NCBI RefSeq assembly: GCF_011009015.1
Contig: NZ_CP048878.1
Coordinates: forward strand, 1,456,001 to 1,520,000
Direction of reading: 5' to 3'
DNA from: Spartinivicinus ruber
Lineage (GTDB): Bacteria; Pseudomonadota; Gammaproteobacteria; Pseudomonadales; Zooshikellaceae
DNA length: 64,000 bases
The notes under the pieces: generated by a model
The model's database searches: none
Told to the model about the DNA's origin: nothing
Seen by the model: only the letters and a program-made list of their open reading frames with translations
Made by a program: the position numbers and the translations under genes
Shown: piece by piece, positions 56,506-64,000 of the stretch
How the letters are laid out: every line of letters starts with the position of its first letter
How positions within the stretch are numbered: the first letter of the stretch is position 1

Positions 56506-58278
56506 CTATTTTCGCAAGTGATAATAACGCTCGATATCTTCTTTGGTTAAGATGCCATTAATGGGGGAAATCAGTGGTGCACCAACATTTTGAATATACA
56601 GTGCCTCAACCCCTGTTTGTCGGAGCTTTTCTCGGGCCTCTTGTAAAGTCGCTTGAATGTAAAGTGGAGCGATATCTTTTCGTTGGCCAGGTAGGCCAAG
56701 TAAATCTAATAAAGGGGCTTCTTCGTCAACCTGATCAGTTGCTTCATCTGTCTTATTGGTCCGTTTGGCCTCTAAATAGCGAGCTAGATCTGCAGCAAGT
56801 AAAATAGCGCGTGGTTGTTTATCGTCAATAACTATCCATACAGGCTTGCTGTCTAATGCATGGCAAGCATCATCGTAACTACAATGTCTTGGCAAGCGAA
56901 CAAAGCGCCGATCCATCATACTGGCTACGCCAATGCGCCGTAAGGCTTGGCTGAGTGGATCACTGGTGGGATCTACCCCTTGCTCTTTTAGTAAGGCAGT
57001 AAAGATTGAAGGCTGTTTAAATATTTCACTGCTGGTTAAGTTAGCAACCACGATAATAAGCATGGCAGGCAAGATAATATTTGGATTTTGAGTTAGTTCT
57101 AGTACAGCAATTAGTGCCGCTAAAGGTGCTTGTAAAACTGCCCCCATCATAGCTCCCATGCCTAGCATGGCATAAAACCCTTCGCTAGCTGTATTTGATG
57201 GAAATAAGGTAAAACTCGCAAGCCCAGTTAAAGCGCCAAATGTAGCACCTACTAACAAAGAAGGGCCGATGATGCCTCCAGGTATGCCAGCACCGCAAGC
57301 AGCAGCAGTTATAATTAACTTGCACGGCAGTAATAATAGAAGTAACTGCCAGCTAAGGTTGCCAACTAAAATTTCATTAACAGTGTCGTAACCAATACCT
57401 AATACTTCCGGAATATAAAAACCAATAGCTCCAGTAGCTAAACCAACCGCAAGAAATTTTTGCCACCAGCTAAATTTCAATCGAGAAAAAAATCGTACCA
57501 GCCAAATAAAAGCAGCAGCAAGAGAGCCAATCACTACTGCTTCCGTAATCATTAAGGGTAATTCTGTTAATGAGCCCATTTGTAGCTGGGGTACAATAAA
57601 TGCTGGCTCGGCACCATAAACTGCCTGCGATACTACCGCTGCAGTAACTGAAGCGATTATGACTGGAGTAAAGCCAATGATAGTGTACTCCATCATGATA
57701 ACTTCCATGGCAAAGATTACTCCAGCCATAGGTGTATTAAAACAGGCTGCAATAGCAGCGGCACTGCCACAGCCAACAAGAGTGCGAATACTATTGTTAG
57801 GAAGCTTTAACCACTGACCAATTAAGCTGCTGCCTGATGCTCCCAAATGAACGGCAGGGCCTTCACGGCCACAGGATTGTCCTGACATTAAGGTGATGAC
57901 ACCACCAATAAATTGGTTGGTGAAGTTTTTCCAAGGTAAGTGGCCTTGATGAAAACCCAGGCGTTCAATCACATGAGCAATGCCTACTTTGCGATGTTGA
58001 GTTGCTATACGTGAAAACACTAGTACTAATACAACTACGCCAATGCAAGGAAGTAGGATTCTCCATAATGGCCCTATTCCTTCAAAATTTTCGTGGTCTT
58101 TAAAAGGTAATAACAAGCTTAATGGGAACTCTACTGCTGCGCGAAAAAGTACAATGACAATCCCTGTGAATAAACCAGCGGCGAAACCGAGAATGGCCAA
58201 TTGAGGAAGGGCATCGACATTTGCTAATTGGTGACGAAATCGTTGTAATAGTCTTTGAGGTAGCGGCTGTTGATTCAT
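56506..58278 (-). CDS. ClC-type chloride channel/antiporter with C-terminal CBS domains
   Basis: 590 residues: the ClC membrane domain (~20-440) with selectivity and gating stretches SGQSCGREGPAVHLGASGSS and GAGIPGGIIGPSLLVGATFG, and a C-terminal pair of CBS-like segments (~460-590). The Glu in GREGP is the gating Glu; it is kept. The first anion-filter motif, normally GSGIP, reads GQSCG near the Glu, so the ion specificity is uncertain. Divergent from argC. Confidence 0.92.
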   Translation of the reverse strand: MNQQPLPQRLLQRFRHQLANVDALPQLAILGFAAGLFTGIVIVLFRAAVEFPLSLLLPFKDHENFEGIGPLWRILLPCIGVVVLVLVFSRIATQHRKVGIAHVIERLGFHQGHLPWKNFTNQFIGGVITLMSGQSCGREGPAVHLGASGSSLIGQWLKLPNNSIRTLVGCGSAAAIAACFNTPMAGVIFAMEVIMMEYTIIGFTPVIIASVTAAVVSQAVYGAEPAFIVPQLQMGSLTELPLMITEAVVIGSLAAAFIWLVRFFSRLKFSWWQKFLAVGLATGAIGFYIPEVLGIGYDTVNEILVGNLSWQLLLLLLPCKLIITAAACGAGIPGGIIGPSLLVGATFGALTGLASFTLFPSNTASEGFYAMLGMGAMMGAVLQAPLAALIAVLELTQNPNIILPAMLIIVVANLTSSEIFKQPSIFTALLKEQGVDPTSDPLSQALRRIGVASMMDRRFVRLPRHCSYDDACHALDSKPVWIVIDDKQPRAILLAADLARYLEAKRTNKTDEATDQVDEEAPLLDLLGLPGQRKDIAPLYIQATLQEAREKLRQTGVEALYIQNVGAPLISPINGILTKEDIERYYHLRK

Positions 58279-58449
58279 AAATAAAGTAAAGTCACTGAGC
58301 TAATCGCAGTAGTTGCCAAGAGGCTGGCTGTTATTTGAATTCCTAATTGGTTTTGCATACGAAACCTGTTGTCAGAAAATACTTTAAAATTCTGCTGTAG
58401 GCTATATCATGCCAACCATTCATCCATTTCGTAATATGAGGTTGATGGG

Positions 58450-59484
58450 GTGTATAAGATTGGTTTGGTTGGAGGCACTGGCTACACTGGCGCTGAGTTA
58501 ATGCGTTTGTTGGTCAGTCATCCACAAGTAAAGTTGCATGTAATTACGTCTCGCTCGGAACAAGGCATTGCTGTTGAGGACATGTTTCCGAGTTTAAGAG
58601 GCTTTGTTGACCTGAGCTTTACCAACCCCTCCATTGAAACACTAGCAGAGTGTGACCTGGTATTTTTTGCTACTCCGAATGGGGTGGCAATGAAGCTAGT
58701 GCCTGAACTATTGAAAGAAGGTATTAAGGTAGTAGACTTAGCGGCTGATTTTCGTCTACAAGATCCTGTAGTGTGGGAACAATGGTATGGTTGTCCCCAT
58801 GCTTGCCCTGAGGTGTTAAAACAAGCTGTTTATGGGCTACCTGAAGTAAACCGAAAGCTCATCAAGCAAGCCCAATTAGTAGCAAACCCTGGCTGCTACC
58901 CAACGGCTGTGCAACTTGGACTTTTACCGTTAATTGAACAAGACCTAGCAGATACTGACTACTTAATTGCCGATGTAAAGTCTGGAGTCAGTGGCGCTGG
59001 TAGAGGGGCAAAAGTAGGTTCGCTGTTATGTGAGGCGAGTGAGAATATGACTGCTTACGGCGTCTCTGGTCATCGCCACTTGCCTGAAATAACTCAAGGG
59101 CTACAACGGGCTGCGCAGGATAAGCCTATAGGGTTAACTTTTGTGCCGCATCTGACGCCAATGATTCGTGGCATTCATGCTACCTTATATATAAGGGTGA
59201 TGGATAAGCAAGTTGACCTACAGGCTCTTTATGAAAAGCGCTTTGCGGATGAGCCTTTTGTTGATGTGTTACCCCAAGGTGAACACCCTCATACCCGCTC
59301 GGTAAAAGGTACGAATACCTGTAGAATGGCAGTACATCGGCCACAAAATGGTGAAATTGTGGTAGTTTTGTCAGCTATTGATAACTTGGTAAAAGGCGCT
59401 GCTGGCCAAGCTATCCAAAATATGAATATTATGCTGGGCATTGAGGAGGCACAAAGTTTGCTCGTGCCAGGGTTAATGCCGTAA
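58450..59484 (+). CDS. argC: N-acetyl-gamma-glutamyl-phosphate reductase
   Basis: 344 residues from GTG 58450 (GAGG 8 nt upstream). NADP-binding [18 protein letters not shown], active-site Cys in [17 protein letters not shown], then [23 protein letters not shown] and [12 protein letters not shown]. Third step of arginine synthesis. The DUF6776, bactofilin and erpA genes follow on the same strand. Confidence 0.98.
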   Translation: MYKIGLVGGTGYTGAELMRLLVSHPQVKLHVITSRSEQGIAVEDMFPSLRGFVDLSFTNPSIETLAECDLVFFATPNGVAMKLVPELLKEGIKVVDLAADFRLQDPVVWEQWYGCPHACPEVLKQAVYGLPEVNRKLIKQAQLVANPGCYPTAVQLGLLPLIEQDLADTDYLIADVKSGVSGAGRGAKVGSLLCEASENMTAYGVSGHRHLPEITQGLQRAAQDKPIGLTFVPHLTPMIRGIHATLYIRVMDKQVDLQALYEKRFADEPFVDVLPQGEHPHTRSVKGTNTCRMAVHRPQNGEIVVVLSAIDNLVKGAAGQAIQNMNIMLGIEEAQSLLVPGLMP

Positions 59485-59500
59485 AGAGTGGGAGAGTTTA

Positions 59501-60280
59501 ATGGCCGCAGTTAAAGGGTCGAAGCAGGAAAAGCTAATTGTAGTGCCATACCATCCTGTACAACGGGTTTTTCAGCGTATTTTATATTGGTTGTTGTTAT
59601 TTGCGGTTGCAGCTTCATGCTATGTGTTGGGTGCGTTTGTAGGCACTGGTTCTCAGCAGGATGTAATAGCCGAAAGGGATCGGCTCAGGCTGACAGAGCA
59701 AGAGCAGCGTCAAGAACTTTCCCAACTTAGACAGCAGGAAGCATCACTGCAGAGAGAGAAGCAGGTTGATCAGGAGCTGGTTAAAGCGCTTAAAGAGCAG
59801 ATTCGTCAGTTGGAAAATGACAAGCTTGCTCAAGAGCAGGGTCTGGCTTTTTATAAAAAAATCATGTCACCAGAAAGTGAGGACAAAGGGCTGCAAATTG
59901 AAAGGTTTATCCTTAAGCCCACCCAGCATCCGCGTCGTTATCAATATAAGGTGCTGGTCACTCAGGTGGCAGAAAATAGTGCAACGCTTCATGGCCACGT
60001 CAACATTACTATTGTAGGTAAGCAGTCAGGTAAAGCGCACAAAATAGCACTAAAAAGTGTTTCAACTGATATCTCACAACAAAATATAAAACTAGGCTTT
60101 AAGTATTTTCAGAATATCCCAGGACCCGATGACCGTTTCGGTGTGATGGATTTGCCTGCTGGCTTTAAACCTGAATATGTATTAATTACAGGTCAGTCAA
60201 AGGCACCTAAAGTAAAAACGGTAACGAAAAGAGTTAAGTGGATTGATACGGAGACCCAGTTAAATGTGGGGCAAGGCTAA
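59501..60280 (+). CDS. DUF6776 single-pass membrane protein
   Basis: 259 residues: basic N-terminus, one membrane helix (ILYWLLLFAVAASCYVLGAF), a coiled coil (~65-115, RQELSQLRQQEASLQREKQV) and a beta-rich periplasmic domain (YQYKVLVTQVAENSATLHGH to FKPEYVLITGQSK). The layout matches the DUF6776 proteins found before bactofilin genes in pseudomonads. Its last 17 bp overlap the bactofilin start, so the two are tightly linked; a role in anchoring or localising the bactofilin is an inference. Confidence 0.85.
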   Translation: MAAVKGSKQEKLIVVPYHPVQRVFQRILYWLLLFAVAASCYVLGAFVGTGSQQDVIAERDRLRLTEQEQRQELSQLRQQEASLQREKQVDQELVKALKEQIRQLENDKLAQEQGLAFYKKIMSPESEDKGLQIERFILKPTQHPRRYQYKVLVTQVAENSATLHGHVNITIVGKQSGKAHKIALKSVSTDISQQNIKLGFKYFQNIPGPDDRFGVMDLPAGFKPEYVLITGQSKAPKVKTVTKRVKWIDTETQLNVGQG

Positions 60281-60749
60281 ACCAAGAAAAATCAGTGTTG
60301 AGAAACACGGACATACCACCTTGATAGCGAGCTGTACGACGGTGACGGGTGATATTACCTTTACTGGCATGTTGCAGGTAGAAGGCATTATTAAAGGTAA
60401 TGTCACTTCCACTGAAGGTGAAATTCGCTTAGCTGAGAGTGGCGTAATTGATGGCGAAATTAGAGCACCCAGTGTGGTTATCAATGGGAAAGTGCATGGT
60501 GATGTATTTGCCAGTGATAAATTAGAGTTAGCCAGCAAAGCGCTCATTGAGGGCAATGTTTATTATAACCGCGTAGAAATGGTGATGGGTGCTCAAGTCA
60601 ACGGCAAGCTGGAGCATAAACCCACTAAACTTGCTGAGCGGCGTAGTAAAGAAAAAGAAAAGCCTGTAGTCACTAGCAAAAAAGATCAGGCAGCTTCATC
60701 TGCAGCATTAAAGCAACAGGCAAAAGCGGCGCTGGAGTCAACTGGCTAA
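60264..60749 (+). CDS. Bactofilin-family cytoskeletal protein
   Basis: 161 residues. Short N-terminal tail, central right-handed beta-helix (~22-120) with repeats such as TTVTGDITFTGMLQVEGIIK, GEIRLAESGVIDGEIRAPSV and KALIEGNVYYNRVEMVMGAQ, and a charged C-terminal tail. Bactofilins polymerise without nucleotide and position cell-wall enzymes; the M23 peptidase MepM encoded nearby is the type of enzyme often paired with them. Confidence 0.93.
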   Translation: MWGKAKPRKISVEKHGHTTLIASCTTVTGDITFTGMLQVEGIIKGNVTSTEGEIRLAESGVIDGEIRAPSVVINGKVHGDVFASDKLELASKALIEGNVYYNRVEMVMGAQVNGKLEHKPTKLAERRSKEKEKPVVTSKKDQAASSAALKQQAKAALESTG

Positions 60750-60889
60750 AGAGGTAGGCTCGCAAGTGCTCTTGGCACTGTATGTAGGTGTAGGGTTGGG
60801 TAGTACGTATAGCAATTTTGTAGTTGACCAAATTACTTGGTTACTTGGATAATGGTTACCCAGAAGTGATTTGTCTGACTGGAGTGGAA

Positions 60890-61243
60890 ATGACAGCAGA
60901 GACTTTTGATCCTGGCATCCCTTTGACCTTTACGGCCAATGCTGCAGCAAAAGTAAAAAGTCTAATTGAAGAAGAAGGCAACGAACAGTTAAAGCTACGT
61001 GTCTTTGTTACAGGTGGTGGCTGCTCGGGGTTTCAGTATGGTTTTACTTTTGATGAAGATATTGCTGATGATGATACTCAAATAGAGCGCGATGGAGTGA
61101 GGCTCGTTGTTGATGCTCTGAGCTTTCAGTATTTAGTTGGTGCAGAGGTTGACTACATTGAAGGTTTGCAAGGGTCTCAATTTGTAGTAAATAACCCTAA
61201 TGCTACAACTACTTGTGGTTGTGGTTCATCTTTTTCTATTTAA
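60890..61243 (+). CDS. erpA: A-type iron-sulfur carrier ErpA
   Basis: 117 residues from ATG 60890, chosen over 60824 because GGAG lies just before it and the protein then has the usual ErpA length. [20 protein letters not shown], first Cys in [11 protein letters not shown] and final pair in CGCGSSFSI are the cluster ligands. It hands Fe-S clusters to enzymes such as those of isoprenoid synthesis. Confidence 0.97.
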   Translation: MTAETFDPGIPLTFTANAAAKVKSLIEEEGNEQLKLRVFVTGGGCSGFQYGFTFDEDIADDDTQIERDGVRLVVDALSFQYLVGAEVDYIEGLQGSQFVVNNPNATTTCGCGSSFSI

Positions 61244-61248
61244 ATAAA

Positions 61249-61275
61249 AAAACCTGCTGTTCTGCAGGTTTTATG
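61249..61275 (+). terminator. Rho-independent terminator of erpA
   Basis: AAAACCTGC, a 6-nt loop, then GCAGGTTTT, beginning 6 bp after the erpA stop; A-rich left and T-rich right sides let it serve both directions, and anmK converges from the right. Confidence 0.85.
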
Positions 61276-61320
61276 TAACTCTTCTCTAATCTTTTTTACT
61301 GAGTTTTGCCACCTAGTAGC

Positions 61321-62433
61321 TCATCCAGGGTAAATAGCACCAAGAACTCTTGGTCCTGCAGCATTGGTGACTGTTGATAAGTTACCTGGTTGTTTGGTTA
61401 AAGCTTGTTTCGCTAGCCAAGCAAAAGCAGCAGCTTCAACCCAGGCAGGATTTAAGCCTAATTTTTCTGTAGTGGTAACGAGATAACTAGGGAGGTGGTG
61501 CTTGATACGGCAAGTTAGGTATTCATTAAAGGCACCGCCGCCACACAGGTAAAGCTCACCTGTTTTAAACCCATAGGAAGTAATGGCTTGAGTTAAACTG
61601 ATAGCTGTTAATTCAACTAACGTTGTTTGTACGTCATTTGCAGTCACATCATGATAGCCTTTTAAGTGCTGCTCAAGCCACTCTAGGTTAAATAACTCTC
61701 GTCCTGTGCTTTTGGGTGGTGGTTGCTGAAAATACTTTTCAGTTAGCATTGATTCTAACAGTGGCAAGTTTACCTTTCCTTTTGAAGCCCAATTCCCTGA
61801 TTTATCATAAGATTGATCTAGGTGTTTTTTTACCCAAAGGTCGCACAAACCATTTGCAGGGCCAGTATCGAATCCTAATACAGGTTGAGAGTTGTCTTTA
61901 GGTAAGGTCGTAATATTGGCAATGCCACCGAGATTGGCAATGACCCGATCGGTTTGATAGTTGCGAAAAATACTCGCATGAAAGGCTGGTACTAAAGGAG
62001 CACCTTCGCCGCCTGCAGCTAGGTCACGTCGACGAAAGTCAGCAACTGTAGTGATACTAGTTTTCTCTGCGATAATATTGGGGTCGCCAATCTGCCAGCT
62101 AAAACCAAGCTCTGGGTAATGACGTATGGTTTGGCCATGACAGCCAATAGCTTTAATTTGCTTACAGGGTATCTGGCATTTTTCAATAAGTGATAAACTG
62201 GCTTGGGCAAATAATAAACCTAGCTCAATATCTATTTGTGCTAGGTCTTTAATGCGAATGAGACTGCTATCGGCCAGCTGAGCAATTTGCTGTTTTAATT
62301 GTTCGCCAATCGGAATCTCTTGGGTGGCTACTAGTTTAAACTCTGGATCAAAGCAAACTATTGCGGCATCTACAGCATCCATGCTGGTACCTGAGATGAT
62401 TCCAATATAATAGTTAGGATGAGGTGTCATCAT
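61321..62433 (-). CDS. anmK: Anhydro-N-acetylmuramic acid kinase AnmK
   Basis: 370 residues: IGIISGTSMDAVDAAIVCFD, GCHGQTIRHYP, LAAGGEGAPLVPAFH, ANLGGIANITTLP and FDTGPANGLCD are the family hallmarks. It converts recycled anhydroMurNAc to MurNAc-6-phosphate. Two ATGs stand at the start; the first overlaps the mepM stop by one base (TAATG). The cell also has AmgK/MurU, so both recycling routes may exist, though murQ is not in the window. Confidence 0.97.
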   Translation of the reverse strand: MMTPHPNYYIGIISGTSMDAVDAAIVCFDPEFKLVATQEIPIGEQLKQQIAQLADSSLIRIKDLAQIDIELGLLFAQASLSLIEKCQIPCKQIKAIGCHGQTIRHYPELGFSWQIGDPNIIAEKTSITTVADFRRRDLAAGGEGAPLVPAFHASIFRNYQTDRVIANLGGIANITTLPKDNSQPVLGFDTGPANGLCDLWVKKHLDQSYDKSGNWASKGKVNLPLLESMLTEKYFQQPPPKSTGRELFNLEWLEQHLKGYHDVTANDVQTTLVELTAISLTQAITSYGFKTGELYLCGGGAFNEYLTCRIKHHLPSYLVTTTEKLGLNPAWVEAAAFAWLAKQALTKQPGNLSTVTNAAGPRVLGAIYPG

Positions 62434-64000
62434 TATTTTTGTAATGCAATTATTGACCCTGAGCGACCATTTTCCAATTTAGCTAGAATTTGCTGGGCAA
62501 CTAGAATAAACCGAGAGCGCTCTTTTTTGGCAATAGGCAGTGCTTTTGGAAATTTTACAGTTAAGGGGTTTTTGTGAACCCCATTAACACGGAACTCATA
62601 GTGCAAGTGAGGTCCAGTAGCTAACCCAGATTGCCCTACGTAGCCAATCACTTGTCCTTGCTTGACTCTAGTCCCGTTCCTAATTCCTTTTTTGATTCTG
62701 CTCATATGGCCGTATAAGGTTTTGTAGCGTTGGCCATGTTGTAGAATAACTGCACGACCATAACCACCTTTTCTGCCAGCAAAATACACTTTACCATCCC
62801 CGCTTGCTTTTATGGGAGTTCCCGTTGGTGCCGCATAATCAACCCCTTTATGTGAGCGAATTTTGTTTAGTATTGGGTGTCGTCTACCGGGGTTAAAACG
62901 AGAGCTAATTCGGCTGAATGCAACTGGAGTACGAATGAAAGCTTTTCTCATACTTAAGCCGTCAGGCGTATAGTAGCTAGCGTGGTTATTTGAGTCAGTA
63001 TAACGAATAGCTTTAAAAGTTTCTCCACGATTGGTGAATTCTGCTGCCAGGATATTACCAACGCCAATTTTTTTACCATCCAAAAATTTTTCTTCAATAA
63101 TGACTTTGAAGTGGTCTCCTTTGCGAATATCCAATGCAAAATCAATATCCCAGGCAAAAATATTGGCTAGCTGCATAGTTAGGCGATGAGGTAAACCAGC
63201 TTTTTGGCTGGCATTAAAAAGAGAGGAGTTGATTGTCCCTGCTAAAATCTTTTGCCGAATAGCTGGCTTGCGGATAATTTCCTCAGTTTTATAAGCATCA
63301 TCAGCCTTAGTAATTATTAAACTTTCGAGGTTGCTGCGGGTATATTTAACCTGTTTAAGCTCTCCACTAGGACTAACGAAAAATTCCAGTTGTTGACCAG
63401 GCATTATGTTAGCTAGCTGTTTAGCCTCTTCACTGCTCGAAACAATTTTATAAAGGGTTGAGCTACTGAAGCCAAGCCTTTTAAAAATAGTTGAAAGTGA
63501 CTCCCCCTTTCTAACCGTATGGGATCGTTTTTTATCTTCAAGAAGCTGAGTGCTGCTGTGTTGTTCGGCTGATATGGAGCGTTCAGTCGCTTCAAGTGTG
63601 CCAACAGCGCTGACAGCTAACAAGTGTTTTTCTGTGTTGTCAGAAGGCTTACTTAAGTCAATAGTGGGGGGTAAATCACCCTCTTCTTTAAATGTGGAGT
63701 TGGTCGGAGTTTGAGGTACTGAATTGTGTTTAACTACACCTGCTTTTACAGTGTTGTGCTCTGAGGAAATCAGTGGGGCCTGCTTCTTTTCAGATGAACG
63801 CACTACTTCTGTATTAGTTAAGCCTTCTTTTGTAGTGTTTGCTTTTGTTGTACTTACTATGTTGGGGGATGTTTCATGGGTTTGACTTCCATTGACTCCA
63901 TCAATAGTTAAAGAGTAAGTTTGCTTAGTATTGCTGCTAACTTGGGAAGCATCCTCTGCGGGAGCATTTAGTAGCGAAAACGCTACCCCTAGTGCAACTG
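62433..64000 (-). CDS. mepM: Murein DD-endopeptidase MepM-like M23 peptidase (5' end beyond window)
   Basis: The frame stays open upstream of the GTG at 63803 through to base 64000, where it reads VALGVAFSLLNAPAEDAS, the end of a signal or anchor helix, so the start is outside the window. After a ~150-residue low-complexity linker come an OapA/LysM-like domain (SHTVRKGESLSTIFKRLGFS), a middle domain, and the LytM/M23 domain with KGVDYAAPTGTPI after His, YGHMSRIKKGIR and HLHYEF, giving the zinc ligands. It cuts 3-4 peptide cross-links for wall growth. Confidence 0.95.
   Translation of the reverse strand, partial: VALGVAFSLLNAPAEDASQVSSNTKQTYSLTIDGVNGSQTHETSPNIVSTTKANTTKEGLTNTEVVRSSEKKQAPLISSEHNTVKAGVVKHNSVPQTPTNSTFKEEGDLPPTIDLSKPSDNTEKHLLAVSAVGTLEATERSISAEQHSSTQLLEDKKRSHTVRKGESLSTIFKRLGFSSSTLYKIVSSSEEAKQLANIMPGQQLEFFVSPSGELKQVKYTRSNLESLIITKADDAYKTEEIIRKPAIRQKILAGTINSSLFNASQKAGLPHRLTMQLANIFAWDIDFALDIRKGDHFKVIIEEKFLDGKKIGVGNILAAEFTNRGETFKAIRYTDSNNHASYYTPDGLSMRKAFIRTPVAFSRISSRFNPGRRHPILNKIRSHKGVDYAAPTGTPIKASGDGKVYFAGRKGGYGRAVILQHGQRYKTLYGHMSRIKKGIRNGTRVKQGQVIGYVGQSGLATGPHLHYEFRVNGVHKNPLTVKFPKALPIAKKERSRFILVAQQILAKLENGRSGSIIALQK

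Overview
The window reads as a chromosomal segment of a fairly AT-rich gammaproteobacterium. From about 24.1 kb to the right end the gene order (rpoD-dnaG-yqeY-rpsU / tsaD-folB-folK-like / cca-glpE-apaH-apaG-rsmA-pdxA-surA-lptD / amgK-murU-djlA / rpe / trpE-G-D-C / crp / osmC-like / coq7-HIT / AAA / hemJ / argC-DUF6776-bactofilin-erpA / anmK-mepM) follows the Pseudomonas aeruginosa order from rpoD to mepM. Gene content and AT-richness suggest a marine Oceanospirillales-type relative (Zooshikella-like); that genus is an inference, not something the sequence proves. No tRNA, rRNA, IS element or CRISPR array was seen. Both ends cut genes: a secreted PKD/Ig-domain protein on the left and the M23 peptidase MepM on the right.

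The left 24 kb is accessory. After the truncated surface protein and two small membrane proteins comes a tight four-gene operon (2242-9191): a coiled-coil/beta-domain protein, a MotA/PomA-type channel subunit, a MotB-type subunit with its ion-binding Asp and an OmpA peptidoglycan-binding domain, and a 1428-residue superfamily 1 helicase. The logic (ion-driven, wall-anchored motor plus DNA-acting enzyme) is that of Zorya phage defence, but the effector and accessory genes differ. It is the best candidate here for an undescribed defence system. It runs into a convergent LoxA-like lipoxygenase gene.

A 577-bp spacer holding a perfect CRP-type operator separates the lipoxygenase gene from an hscC-type Hsp70 and a coupled J-like protein lacking HPD. 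Converging on these is a six-gene minus-strand operon (14283-23945): YjfI/DUF2170, PspA/IM30-like, a small protein with two ribbon-helix-helix-like segments, YqiJ-like, YqiK/flotillin-like and a 1799-residue AAA+ ATPase. It looks like a membrane-integrity module. A perfect 55-bp palindrome lies between its first gene and the rpoD terminator.

The core region covers macromolecular synthesis (rpsU, dnaG, rpoD), tRNA modification and CCA addition, LPS and outer-membrane assembly (lptD, surA), muropeptide recycling (amgK, murU), tryptophan synthesis under a Trp-rich leader peptide, CRP/Vfr, ubiquinone and haem synthesis, a ClC transporter, arginine synthesis, a bactofilin, Fe-S delivery (erpA), anhMurNAc recycling (anmK) and a peptidoglycan hydrolase. 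Compared with P. aeruginosa, plsY, gph and speD are absent from their usual places, and a few genes (233-aa, 125-aa and TPR proteins, ClC) sit in the otherwise conserved block.
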